NCBI RefSeq assembly: GCF_001570425.1
Contig: NZ_BCSX01000053.1
Coordinates: forward strand, 62,001 to 126,000
DNA length: 64,000 nucleotides
Source: Mycolicibacterium brisbanense
GTDB lineage: Bacteria; Actinomycetota; Actinomycetes; Mycobacteriales; Mycobacteriaceae
Reading direction: 5' to 3'
The notes under the pieces were generated by a model. The model saw nothing but the letters and a program-made list of their open reading frames with translations. It was not told where the DNA came from and made no database searches. Positions 25,998-34,864 of the stretch are shown here, piece by piece (within the stretch, counting starts at the first letter, position 1; each line of letters starts with the position of its first letter). The position numbers and the translations under genes were made by a program.

Positions 25998-27036
25998 CCC
26001 GGCGCCTGGTCAGCCAGACGGTCGCCACCGCGATGACCGCCAGCAGGTCGACGCCCGCGATGATGATGGGCACGCGCATCAACGTGGAAAACCGTGTCGC
26101 CGAGAGCGTTGCGGGTTGCGACGAGTCCAGGGTGAGGACCACCGGCAACATGCCGGCCTGCAGGGTTCCGGCCAGCTCGCGCGCGGCGTCCGCGGTGAAG
26201 CCGCCGCTGATCTGGGTGCGGCCACCCGGGATGGCCTCGCGGATCTCAGGGGCGCTGACCACCCGCGTGTCGAGGGTGAACGCCGTCTGCGCGCCGATGT
26301 TGGCGGCGGTGAAATCCGCCCAGGTACGCGCCCCGGAGTCGTCGAACTCCAGGTCGACGACATGCTGCCCGTTGCGGTCGTCCCAGTGCGACGTCGCGCG
26401 GCGGACGTTGGCGCCGGTCAGGATCGCCTTGTCGAGCAGATAAACCGTCTTGCCGTCGGTGGAGCAGGTGACCAGCGGCAGTTTCGGATCGTCGTGACCG
26501 GCGAGCACGTCGTCATCGCCGCAACGGGTGGCCTGGAACTGCAGCGTCAGAACCTGGATCGACGGATTGGTGCTCTGCCGCAGCTGCTTTTCGTCGGCGA
26601 CCCTGGCCGGGTCAGCGGGTTGCGGTGGCGTGGTCGGAGTTGCGGGCGTTCCGTTCGGCTGTGCGGGTATCACGTGGATCACCGGCCGGACGGTCAGCTG
26701 GCCCATTCTGGTGATGTCCGGGACCACAGCCGCCCCGGCGCCCGGCACGGTGGCCACGACGTTGGTGCCGTCGGCGCTCACCGCGGCACCGGATACCTTG
26801 AGGCCGTCGAGCCGCCGTTGCACGACGTTGACCGCAGTGGCCACCGCGTCGGACGTCGGCGGCGAACCGTCCGGCGTGCGGGCGGAGAAGGTCAGCCGGG
26901 TGGCGTCCCTGGTCTGCCAGATGCTCCTGCTCGCGAACACGGCCAGCCCGTAGCCGAGGACGGCGAGCACGAGAGCCAGCACCACGAGAAGCCGGGGTAC
27001 CGCGGTGGAGCCGGCGGTCGGTTGTTGCGGCTGCAT
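25981..27036 (-). CDS. Truncated SecD paralogue (TM1 + P1 head + TM2 only)
   Basis: 351 residues. TM1 spans about 13-34. The head shares long blocks with SecD of this genome: SARTPDGSPPTS, DEKQLRQSTNPS, LQFQATRCGDDDVLAG, LPLVTCSTDGKTVYLL and TAANIGAQTAFTLDTRVVSAPEIREAIPGGRTQI. The last helix (about 318-338) corresponds to SecD TM2 and the protein ends right after it. TM3-6, including the proton-pathway loop, are absent, and the Pro-rich insert is much shorter. It cannot work as a SecD motor. It may be a membrane-tethered substrate-binding or chaperone head outside the membrane. It follows two cyclophilin genes by 4 bases on the same strand. Confidence 0.85.
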   Translation of the reverse strand: MQPQQPTAGSTAVPRLLVVLALVLAVLGYGLAVFASRSIWQTRDATRLTFSARTPDGSPPTSDAVATAVNVVQRRLDGLKVSGAAVSADGTNVVATVPGAGAAVVPDITRMGQLTVRPVIHVIPAQPNGTPATPTTPPQPADPARVADEKQLRQSTNPSIQVLTLQFQATRCGDDDVLAGHDDPKLPLVTCSTDGKTVYLLDKAILTGANVRRATSHWDDRNGQHVVDLEFDDSGARTWADFTAANIGAQTAFTLDTRVVSAPEIREAIPGGRTQISGGFTADAARELAGTLQAGMLPVVLTLDSSQPATLSATRFSTLMRVPIIIAGVDLLAVIAVATVWLTRRRATPQV

Positions 27037-27040
27037 CGGA

Positions 27041-28057
<1,017 letters not shown>

Positions 28058-28060
28058 GGG

Positions 28061-28927
28061 CTAGTCCAGCTGGACGGACTTCAGCTCGACGTCGGTGGCG
28101 GGCTTGCCGTCCTGACCGCCACCGGCCACACCGGCCGCGGCGATCTTGTCGAGCGTGGCCAGGCCGGTCGCGTCGATCTTGCCGAACACGGTGTAGTTCG
28201 GCGGCAGCTGCGAATCCTTGTAGACCAGGAAGAACTGACTGCCGTTGGTGCCGGGGCCGGCATTGGCCATTGCCAGGGTGCCGCGCGGGTACACCACCGG
28301 CTGTTGCAGCGCGGGGTTGTCGGGCTGGTACTGGTTGGCCGGGTATTCGTCGGCGAACTGGTAGCCCGGGCCGCCGGTGCCCTTGCCGGTCGGGTCACCG
28401 CACTGCAGCACCGACAGGCCGCCGGTGGTCAGGCGATGGCACGGCGTGTCGTTGAAGTAGCCCTGCTGGGCCAGGCTCGCGAAGCTGTTGACGGTGCACG
28501 GCGCCTTGGCGTTGTCGAGCTGCAGGCCGATGTTGCCCTGGTTGGTGGTGACGCTGACGCTGACGGTCGCCGGGTCCGTGGGCACCTTGCCGGTGCGCGG
28601 CGGGTTGACCTTCTTGCTGGCCTCGCCGGCCGCGGGGTACTGGCAATCCGCGCCGAGGTTGGCCGGGGCCACGAACGCCGGAAGCTGGCCGTTGGCGGCG
28701 GGCTCAGGCGCTGCGGACGGCGTGGTGGTGGCGGCCGACGCCGTGGTGCTGCCCGAATCCCGGTTTGCGACATAGAGGCCGACGCCCGCGCCGATCACCA
28801 CGATGACGGCCACGACCGCGCCGACGATGGTCAGCAGGCGGCGCTTGCGCTCCTGGGCTGCGCGACGCTCCAGCTGGCGTTCGAGCTTGCGCTTGGCCGT
28901 CGCTCGTCGTTGTTCGTTGGTGGGCAC
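28061..28927 (-). CDS. ppiB: Membrane-anchored cyclophilin (peptidyl-prolyl isomerase), Rv2582 type
   Basis: 288 residues. A basic, Gln/Arg-rich N-terminus (1-30) and one transmembrane helix (about 33-55) place the cyclophilin domain outside the membrane. The domain has VTTNQGNIGLQLDN, CHRLTTGG, LQCGDPTGKG and ANAGPGTNGSQFFLV. The GTG at 28927 is chosen for GAGG nine bases upstream and the basic start PTNEQRRATAKRK. The open frame further upstream to 29515 is antisense to the metallo-beta-lactamase gene. Orthologue by position of M. tuberculosis ppiB (Rv2582), and the better candidate for the ancestral copy. Confidence 0.92.
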   Translation of the reverse strand: MPTNEQRRATAKRKLERQLERRAAQERKRRLLTIVGAVVAVIVVIGAGVGLYVANRDSGSTTASAATTTPSAAPEPAANGQLPAFVAPANLGADCQYPAAGEASKKVNPPRTGKVPTDPATVSVSVTTNQGNIGLQLDNAKAPCTVNSFASLAQQGYFNDTPCHRLTTGGLSVLQCGDPTGKGTGGPGYQFADEYPANQYQPDNPALQQPVVYPRGTLAMANAGPGTNGSQFFLVYKDSQLPPNYTVFGKIDATGLATLDKIAAAGVAGGGQDGKPATDVELKSVQLD

Positions 28928-29062
28928 CGCGTTCGTCCTCTTCCTCGTGTGCACGTCAGGGGATGTTCCGATTTTGGCATCGAGTGTGCCAGGTGATGCC
29001 CGCCATAAGCCTGTCGACCCGCGTGAACAGGAGGTGCGATTCCGGCGTGGGAAACTGGCAAC

Positions 29063-29728
29063 GTGTTGATAACCGGATTTCCGGCCGGGCTGCTGGCGTG
29101 CAACTGCTACGTCGTGGCGCGGCAACCCGGAGCCGACGCGATCATCGTCGACCCAGGTCAGCGGGCGATGGGGCCGCTGCGGCGGATCCTCGACGAAAAC
29201 CGGCTCACCCCGGCAGCGGTTCTGCTCACGCACGGCCACATCGACCACATCTGGTCGGCGCAGAAGGTGGCCGACACCTACGGCTGCCCGGCCTACATCC
29301 ACCCCGAAGACCGGTTCATGCTCACCGACCCGATCAAGGGGTTCGGGCCCCGGCTGGCGCAGCGGGCGTTGGGGACGTTCTTCACCGAACCGCGCCAGCT
29401 CGTGGAGTTGGACCGCGACGGCGACGTTGTGGAACTCGGCGACCTCACCGTCGCGGTCGACCACACGCCCGGGCATACCCGCGGTTCGGTGGTCTTCCGA
29501 CTCGCCGGCGGCCAAGGGGACGTGGTCTTCACTGGCGATACGCTGTTCCGGTCGTCGGTCGGACGCACCGACCTGCCCGGCGGCAGCGGCCGGGACCTCC
29601 TGGGATCGATCGTGGCAAAACTGTTGGTGCTCGACGACGACACCGTGGTACTACCTGGACACGGTCCGCGCTCGACGATCGGGCACGAACGCCGTACCAA
29701 TCCATTTCTCGAAGGTTTGACTCTGTGA
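29063..29728 (+). CDS. Metallo-beta-lactamase-fold hydrolase (glyoxalase II-like)
   Basis: 221 residues with the binuclear metal site: LTHGHIDHIW (HxHxDH), the later VDHTPGHTRGS His, the FTGDTLF Asp and a C-terminal GHGP His. It resembles hydroxyacylglutathione hydrolases; mycobacteria lack glutathione, so the thiol ester is probably of another thiol or an unrelated substrate. Orthologue by position of Rv2581c. Divergent from ppiB, and it overlaps hisS by GTGA, so it is co-transcribed with hisS. The start is the GTG at 29063; a TTG at 29066 is possible. Confidence 0.88.
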   Translation: MLITGFPAGLLACNCYVVARQPGADAIIVDPGQRAMGPLRRILDENRLTPAAVLLTHGHIDHIWSAQKVADTYGCPAYIHPEDRFMLTDPIKGFGPRLAQRALGTFFTEPRQLVELDRDGDVVELGDLTVAVDHTPGHTRGSVVFRLAGGQGDVVFTGDTLFRSSVGRTDLPGGSGRDLLGSIVAKLLVLDDDTVVLPGHGPRSTIGHERRTNPFLEGLTL

Positions 29729-31008
29729 CTGAGATTTCCGCTTCGCCTGTCGCGTTCCAGGCTCCCAAAGGCATCCCCGACTACCTGCCGCCGGACTCGG
29801 CGCAGTTCGTCGCGGTGCGCGAGGGTCTGCTGAGTTCGGCGCGCCGCGCCGGTTACGGCGATATCGAGCTGCCGATCTTCGAGGACACCGCGTTGTTCGC
29901 ACGCGGCGTGGGGGAGTCCACGGACGTGGTGTCCAAGGAGATGTACACGTTTGCCGACCGCGGCGAGCGGTCGGTGACGCTGCGTCCCGAGGGCACCGCC
30001 GGCGTGATCCGCGCGGTTATCCAGCACCGGCTCGACCGCGGGGCACTGCCCGTCAAGCTCTGCTACTCCGGGCCGTTCTTCCGGTACGAGCGGCCCCAGG
30101 CGGGACGCTATCGCCAGCTCCAGCAGGTGGGTGTCGAGGCCATCGGCGTCGACGATCCTGCGCTGGACGCCGAGGTGATCGCCGTGGCCGACTTCGGATT
30201 CCGGTCGCTGGGGCTCGACGGCTTCCGGCTGGAACTCACCTCACTGGGCGACGACACCTGCCGGCCGGCCTACCGAGAGCTGCTGCAGGCCTTCCTGTTC
30301 AAGCTCGATCTCGACGAGGAGACCCGGCGGCGGGCGGAGATCAATCCGCTGCGGGTGCTCGACGACAAGCGGCCCGAGGTGCGCGAGATGACCGCCGACG
30401 CGCCGTTGATGCTCGATCACCTGTCCGATACCGCCAAGCAGCACTTCGAAAGCGTGCAGGCGAACCTGGACGCTCTCGGCATCCCCTACGTCATCAATCC
30501 GCGCATGGTGCGAGGCCTCGACTACTACACCAAGACGACGTTCGAATTCGTCCACGACGGGCTCGGGGCGCAGTCGGGTATCGGCGGTGGCGGCCGCTAC
30601 GACGGGCTCATGCGCCGGCTCGGTGGTCAGGACGTCTCGGGCATCGGGTTCGGGCTCGGCGTCGACCGCACCCTGCTGGCACTGCAGGCCGAAGGTAAGA
30701 CGGCTGCGGGTGCCGAGCTCGGCGTGCAGGTCTTCGGCGTGCCGCTCGGGGAGGCCGCCAAGCTCGAGCTGGTCAAGTTGGCCGCGCGGTTGCGGGCCGC
30801 CGGAGTGCGCGTCGACCTCGCCTACGGCGACCGCGGACTCAAGGGTGCGATGAAGGCGGCCGACCGGTCCGGCGCGAAGTACGCCTTGGTGGCCGGCGAC
30901 CGCGATATCGAGGCAGGAACCATCGGTGTGAAGGACCTCTCGACCGGCGAGCAGATCGACGTCGCTGCCGATTCCGTTGTCGCCGACCTGCTTTCGCGAT
31001 TGTCCTAG
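29725..31008 (+). CDS. hisS: Histidyl-tRNA synthetase
   Basis: Class II synthetase of 427 residues charging tRNA-His in the cytosol. Motif 2 is the RYERPQAGRYRQLQQVGVE segment; the histidine motifs are GLDYYTKTTFEF (about 260-275) and GGGGRYDGL. The C-terminal anticodon-binding domain (about 330-427) contains AYGDRGLKGAMKAADRSGA. The GTG at 29725 overlaps the previous stop by four bases and gives the conserved PKGIPDYLP near residue 14. The longer open frame is not used. Confidence 0.95.
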   Translation: MTEISASPVAFQAPKGIPDYLPPDSAQFVAVREGLLSSARRAGYGDIELPIFEDTALFARGVGESTDVVSKEMYTFADRGERSVTLRPEGTAGVIRAVIQHRLDRGALPVKLCYSGPFFRYERPQAGRYRQLQQVGVEAIGVDDPALDAEVIAVADFGFRSLGLDGFRLELTSLGDDTCRPAYRELLQAFLFKLDLDEETRRRAEINPLRVLDDKRPEVREMTADAPLMLDHLSDTAKQHFESVQANLDALGIPYVINPRMVRGLDYYTKTTFEFVHDGLGAQSGIGGGGRYDGLMRRLGGQDVSGIGFGLGVDRTLLALQAEGKTAAGAELGVQVFGVPLGEAAKLELVKLAARLRAAGVRVDLAYGDRGLKGAMKAADRSGAKYALVAGDRDIEAGTIGVKDLSTGEQIDVAADSVVADLLSRLS

Positions 31009-31059
31009 CACCTTGCACCGCGACTCACCTTGCACCGCGAGTCACCTTGCACCGCGAGC
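31009..31059 (+). repeat. Three tandem 17-bp repeats after hisS
   Basis: Unit CACCTTGCACCGCGA(C/G)(T/C), at 31009-31025, 31026-31042 and 31043-31059. The copies differ only at the last two positions. The first begins directly after the hisS stop. The third forms the left end of the larger inverted repeat. Confidence 0.85.
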
Positions 31060-31253
31060 GTGCGTGTCTGTTCCTCGACACGCCGCTCGGGGGCAGCACT
31101 TTGCGCACTCTCGCGGTGAACCGGCCGGGCCCCTGCGCCGGTGATCAGCACTCGCCCAGACAGTCCACGCACGCTCGGGGGCCGCGAACGTGCGTGCACT
31201 GCTGAGGTTTTGCGGCGTGTCAGGCAACAGACACGCACGCTCGCGGTGCAAAG
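31046..31253. repeat. Large imperfect inverted repeat, about 208 bp
   Basis: The left arm 31046-31086 and right arm 31212-31253 are near-perfect inverted copies over about 41 bases, both carrying the core GCGAGCGTGCGTGTCTGTT (or its complement). Homology continues imperfectly inward. The element fills the gap between convergent hisS and the NCS1 permease. It contains no plausible gene. It could be a transcriptional end structure or a small non-autonomous, REP-like element of mycobacterial genomes. Confidence 0.75.
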
Positions 31254-31269
31254 GGACCTTGCAGCAGCG

Positions 31270-32934
31270 CTAGGGGGCAGACGTGGGCAACACGTGGTCG
31301 GCGACCTTGTCGGTGCTCAGGCACAACGAACACACGAACGCGTCGTGGGTCTCGCACCTCAGCATGTCCGGCCTCTCGTAATCGTGGTGGCACACATGGC
31401 ATTTGAGGTGCTCGCCGGACGGATTGCCGAATTCGTCGAACATCGGCAGATCGATGCCGTCATCGGTGCGCCGCAGGTAGTACCTGCCTTTCGTGGCGAC
31501 GGCCAGGATCGGCGGGAGTACGACGCCGAGCCCGATCGCCACCAGCGGTGAATACGGCCGCACGGTCTCGCCGAGCCCGCCGAAGAACGCCAGCACCGAC
31601 AGGCCCGCTGCGAGCAGCATCGACCCGAAGCCGACCGGGTTGAACGCGTAGAGCATGCCGCGCCGGAACTCCGGCTCTTTCGGCGACAGTTTGAGCACGT
31701 ACTTGTTGAAGACGATGTCGCTGGCCACGACCACCACCCAGGCCATGCCGCAGTTGGCGTAGAAGCCCAGGATCGTGTTGAGGAAGCTGAACATGTCGGC
31801 TTCCATGAGGATCAGTGCGATCAGCAGGTTCACGCCGAGGAACACGATGCGCCCGGGGTAGTGCTTGGTGACACGGGTGAACGAGTTGGTCCACGCCAGC
31901 GACCCGGAGTACGCGTTGGTCACGTTGATCTTGATCTGGCTGATGACCACCAGGGCCACGGCCAGTGTCATCGCCAGCCAGCCGGGCAGGAAGTTCTGGT
32001 AGATCTCCAGGAACTGGTGCACGGGCTGGTTCGCGATCCCGGCGCTGTCGGCGACGTTGGCGATCAGGTACACCGCCAGGAACAGGCCGACGATCTGCTT
32101 GATGGCGCCGAAGAACACCCAGCCCGGGCCGGCCAGGATGAGCCAGGTCCACCAACTGCGCTTGTTCTCCGGGGTCTGCGGCGGCATGAAGCGCAGGTAG
32201 TCGTTCTGCTCGGCGATCTGGGCGATGAGCGACAGGCAGACACCCGCGGCCAGCAGTGTCGAACCGAGGTCGAACCCGCCCTTGCCGTTCTCACCTTGGT
32301 AGGCGAAGAACTGGCCAACCGACTCGGGATGGGTGACGACGAGATACACGAACGGCGCCACCATCAGGATCAGCCACAGTGGCGTGGTCCAAACCTGCAG
32401 TGTGGAAAGCACTTTCATGCCGTAGATGACGAGCGGGAAGATGATCAGCGTCGACACGGCGTAGCCCAGTGACAATGGGATGTGCAGGCCCAGCTTGAGG
32501 CCCTGGGCCATGATCGACCCTTCGAGCGCGAAGAAGATGAACGTGAATGTCGCGAAGATGACGTTGGTGACGACCGAGCCGTAGTAGCCGAATCCGCTGC
32601 CGCGCGTGACCAGGTCCAGGTCGATGTTGTAGCGCGCCGAGTAGTAGGCCACGGGGAATCCGGTCAGGAAGATGACGACCGCGAAGATCAGGATGCCCCA
32701 CAGTGCGTTGGTGGTGCCGTACGAGATGCCGACGTTGGCGCCGATCGCGAAGTCGGCCAGATAGGCGATACCCCCGAGTGCGGAGATCCCGACGACGCGC
32801 GTCGACCACTTTCGGTAGCTGCGCGGCGCAAACCGCAGCGTGTAGTCCTCCAGGGTTTCCCTGGTGGCGGTCATCGTGTCGAGATCGGCCTCGGCCAGCT
32901 CCTCCGGCGGCTTGCTCCCAAGCTCTTGTGTCAT
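31270..32934 (-). CDS. NCS1-family nucleobase/allantoin-type permease with Cys/His tail
   Basis: 554 residues, about twelve helices, with RSYRKWSTRVVGISALGGIAYLADFAIGANVG at the start (helix 1), DLVTRGSGFGYYGS and QIKINVTNAYSGSLAWTNSF typical of NCS1 symporters. The last 55 residues are unusual. After a linker there is CHVCHHDYERPDMLRC, then ETHDAFVCSLC, i.e. two CxxC pairs with an extra Cys and His residues, consistent with a zinc-binding cytosolic tail. It is a complete permease, unlike the one at 24632. The start at 32934 has no clear ribosome site. It converges with hisS across the inverted repeat. Confidence 0.85.
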   Translation of the reverse strand: MTQELGSKPPEELAEADLDTMTATRETLEDYTLRFAPRSYRKWSTRVVGISALGGIAYLADFAIGANVGISYGTTNALWGILIFAVVIFLTGFPVAYYSARYNIDLDLVTRGSGFGYYGSVVTNVIFATFTFIFFALEGSIMAQGLKLGLHIPLSLGYAVSTLIIFPLVIYGMKVLSTLQVWTTPLWLILMVAPFVYLVVTHPESVGQFFAYQGENGKGGFDLGSTLLAAGVCLSLIAQIAEQNDYLRFMPPQTPENKRSWWTWLILAGPGWVFFGAIKQIVGLFLAVYLIANVADSAGIANQPVHQFLEIYQNFLPGWLAMTLAVALVVISQIKINVTNAYSGSLAWTNSFTRVTKHYPGRIVFLGVNLLIALILMEADMFSFLNTILGFYANCGMAWVVVVASDIVFNKYVLKLSPKEPEFRRGMLYAFNPVGFGSMLLAAGLSVLAFFGGLGETVRPYSPLVAIGLGVVLPPILAVATKGRYYLRRTDDGIDLPMFDEFGNPSGEHLKCHVCHHDYERPDMLRCETHDAFVCSLCLSTDKVADHVLPTSAP

Positions 32935-33061
32935 GCGGCGAAATTAGGAGCGGCTTGTTACCCGGCGATGACGGTCGTGTTCCCGGCGTGAACAGTTTTG
33001 TGAACCCGTCCAGCTCCGGTGGGCATGTCACATCTGTAACAACCCGGTAGCGTGCCTCGAT

Positions 33062-33505
33062 ATGAGGAACATGCGAAACGTGACGAGCAGGGTCGGAGCC
33101 GCGCTGGCGGTCGCGGCAGCATCTATTGCGGTGGGGCAGACTGTCGGTACTTCGGTGGCGCACGCCGATCCGGCAGCCGGACACCAGGTCCGTTACACGC
33201 TGACGTCGGGTGCTCCCTACGATTTCGACCTCTACTACCTGGCGACCCAGCCGCCGAACAAAGACGTCTACAACGCCGATCCGTACAAGTATCTGCAGAA
33301 GGCTTCCGTGAACGTCGGGCCGGACAACCCCTGGGTGTTCGACACCACGCTGGCCGACCCGCAGTGGGCGATCTTCACGATCAGCAGCACCACGCACGGC
33401 GGCCGTGAGGCTCCCAACGCGCACTGCGAGATCTCCGTCGACGGCCAGATCGCCACGCAGAACGACCACCCCTACAGCCCGCGGTGCCAGCTCGGTCAGT
33501 GGTAG
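33062..33505 (+). CDS. Secreted MmpS-like small protein
   Basis: 147 residues with a clear Sec signal peptide ending near residue 37 (AHA-D). The mature part has the pattern of an MmpS extracytoplasmic beta-sandwich: VRYTLTSGAP near the start, a tryptophan in the middle, and two cysteines at the end in CEISVDGQIATQN...RCQ. Unlike true MmpS proteins it lacks a retained N-terminal anchor, and no MmpL gene is adjacent. The role is therefore unknown. It is divergent from the NCS1 permease, with a 127-base gap in which I see no strong promoter. Confidence 0.7.
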   Translation: MRNMRNVTSRVGAALAVAAASIAVGQTVGTSVAHADPAAGHQVRYTLTSGAPYDFDLYYLATQPPNKDVYNADPYKYLQKASVNVGPDNPWVFDTTLADPQWAIFTISSTTHGGREAPNAHCEISVDGQIATQNDHPYSPRCQLGQW

Positions 33506-33589
33506 CTCGCCACTAGCTCCTCACTCGCCTGCGGGAGTACCTTCAATCTGCACGCAGTTGGTGCGCGGCCGCAGGCGAAGGAGCTCACG

Positions 33590-34642
33590 ATGGCCGTCGA
33601 CGAAGACAAACTCAACGCATTTCTGGGTCAGGCGGTCGGCGACCTCGGCGCCGCGGTGAGCGCCATTCTGGTGCTGATCGGTGACGAGCTCGGACTGTAC
33701 GCGGCGCTCGCGCGGGAACGGCTGACGTCCGGACAACTGGCCGAGCGCACCGGGACCAGCGAGCGTTACGTCCGGGAGTGGCTGGCCAATCAGTCGGCGG
33801 GCGGATACGTCGATTACGACGTGGGCACCGACACCTACCACCTCAACGACGAGCAGGCGTTGTGCCTGGCCAACCCTGACGGCCCGGTCGATCTGCCCGG
33901 GGGCTACTCGATCATCGAGGACCTGTTCCACGTCAAGGAGAGGGCCGTCGAGAACTTCCGTACCGGCGGCGGTATGGAGTGGGGTGAACACCACCCCTGC
34001 TTGTTCCGTGGCACCGAACGGTTCTTCCGGGCCGGGTACAACGCGAACCTGCTGTCGTCGTGGCTGCCTGCGCTCGACGGAGTTGTCGAGAAGCTCGAAT
34101 CCGGGGGTCGGGTCGCCGACGTGGGATGCGGACACGGTGTCACCACAATCCTTATGGCACAGGCGTTCCCGAATTCGCAGTTTGTCGGCATCGACTATCA
34201 CGGGCCCTCGGTCGAGACCGCGCGGGCGCACGCCGCGGAGGCCGGCGTCGGCAATGCGAGCTTCGAAGTGGCTGATGCGACGACGTATCACGGCGACGAC
34301 TACGACCTGATCGCGTTCTTCGACTGCCTGCACGACATGGCCGATCCGTCCGGCGCGGCGCGGCATGCGCGGCAGGCGCTCAAATCCGACGGTCACTGCC
34401 TGCTGGTCGAACCGTTCGCGGGGGACAGCCTGGCCGAGAATCTCAATCCGGTCGGCAGGGTGTTCTACGGGGCCTCCTCACTGGTCTGCGTGCCCGTCTC
34501 GCTCGCGCAGAAGGGCCCCGCCCTGGGCGCGCAGGCCGGCGAGCGCCGACTGGCCGAGGTGATGGTGAACGACGGTGGCTTCACGCGGTTCCGCCGTGCT
34601 GCCGAGACGCCGTTCAATCTGGTATTCGAGGCACGCCCGTAG
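33590..34642 (+). CDS. Class I SAM-dependent methyltransferase with winged-helix N-terminus
   Basis: 350 residues. The N-terminal part (about 15-85, with SGQLAERTGTSERYVREWLANQ) is a winged-helix dimerisation domain like that of O-methyltransferases. The SAM fold follows, with VADVGCGHGVTTI (about 178-190), FVGIDYHGPSV and LIAFFDCLHDM. It transfers a methyl group to an unidentified small molecule. The start at 33590 is well supported by AAGGAG with a six-base spacer. It stands alone between a secreted protein and the SOS-promoter fragment. Confidence 0.82.
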   Translation: MAVDEDKLNAFLGQAVGDLGAAVSAILVLIGDELGLYAALARERLTSGQLAERTGTSERYVREWLANQSAGGYVDYDVGTDTYHLNDEQALCLANPDGPVDLPGGYSIIEDLFHVKERAVENFRTGGGMEWGEHHPCLFRGTERFFRAGYNANLLSSWLPALDGVVEKLESGGRVADVGCGHGVTTILMAQAFPNSQFVGIDYHGPSVETARAHAAEAGVGNASFEVADATTYHGDDYDLIAFFDCLHDMADPSGAARHARQALKSDGHCLLVEPFAGDSLAENLNPVGRVFYGASSLVCVPVSLAQKGPALGAQAGERRLAEVMVNDGGFTRFRRAAETPFNLVFEARP

Positions 34643-34658
34643 CGGCTTGACAAATCCG

Positions 34659-34674
34659 TCGAACAATTGTTCGA
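34659..34674 (+). promoter_or_regulatory. Perfect SOS (LexA) box with promoter, orphan copy
   Basis: TCGAAC-AATT-GTTCGA, the exact mycobacterial LexA site. A -35 TTGACA is at 34647-34652, and a -10-like TTCGAT at 34670-34675 overlaps the box with a 17-base spacer. Seven bases on is the ATG at 34682, which fits a leaderless transcript. The whole layout duplicates that at 41937-41972. Confidence 0.85.
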
Positions 34675-34681
34675 TGAACGT

Positions 34682-34798
34682 ATGCGTTTGGACGGCCAGG
34701 GGGTGCGCGTTGACGACTGCGCGGTGCGTCCCTCTCATCGGACTATCGCGACAAGTTTCGTACACGGGCGCCATCACCGGTCGCCCGATACGGATTGA
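34682..34798 (+). pseudogene. 5' fragment of an Rv2578c-type gene (38 codons)
   Basis: The frame starts MRLDGQGVRVDD, matching the first 12 residues (MRWDGQGVRVDD) of the intact radical SAM protein at 41972. It then diverges and ends at TGA 34796-34798 after 38 codons. The matching DNA spans the promoter, SOS box and roughly the first 40 coding bases. It is most simply a partial duplication or the residue of a deleted copy. The promoter seems intact, so a short SOS-induced RNA or peptide is possible. Confidence 0.7.
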
Positions 34799-34820
34799 CT
34801 GGGCGAGCCGCCCACGGCGG

Positions 34821-34856
34821 GCGCCGGTGCCGTACCCGAAACCGCGGTACCGGCGC
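34821..34856. terminator. Hairpin between the SOS fragment and the alpha/beta hydrolase
   Basis: GCGCCGGTGCC (34821-34831) pairs with GGTACCGGCGC (34846-34856) at 10 of 11 positions around a 14-base loop. It is 8 bases beyond the hydrolase stop on the minus strand and 22 bases beyond the fragment stop on the plus strand. There is no U tract. It probably ends the five-gene amidase operon. Confidence 0.45.
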
Positions 34857-34864
34857 ACCCAGCC

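Noticed and set aside
31009..31253. CRISPR-like array after hisS
   Set aside because: The 17-mers are contiguous without spacers and merge into an inverted repeat; no cas genes are near.
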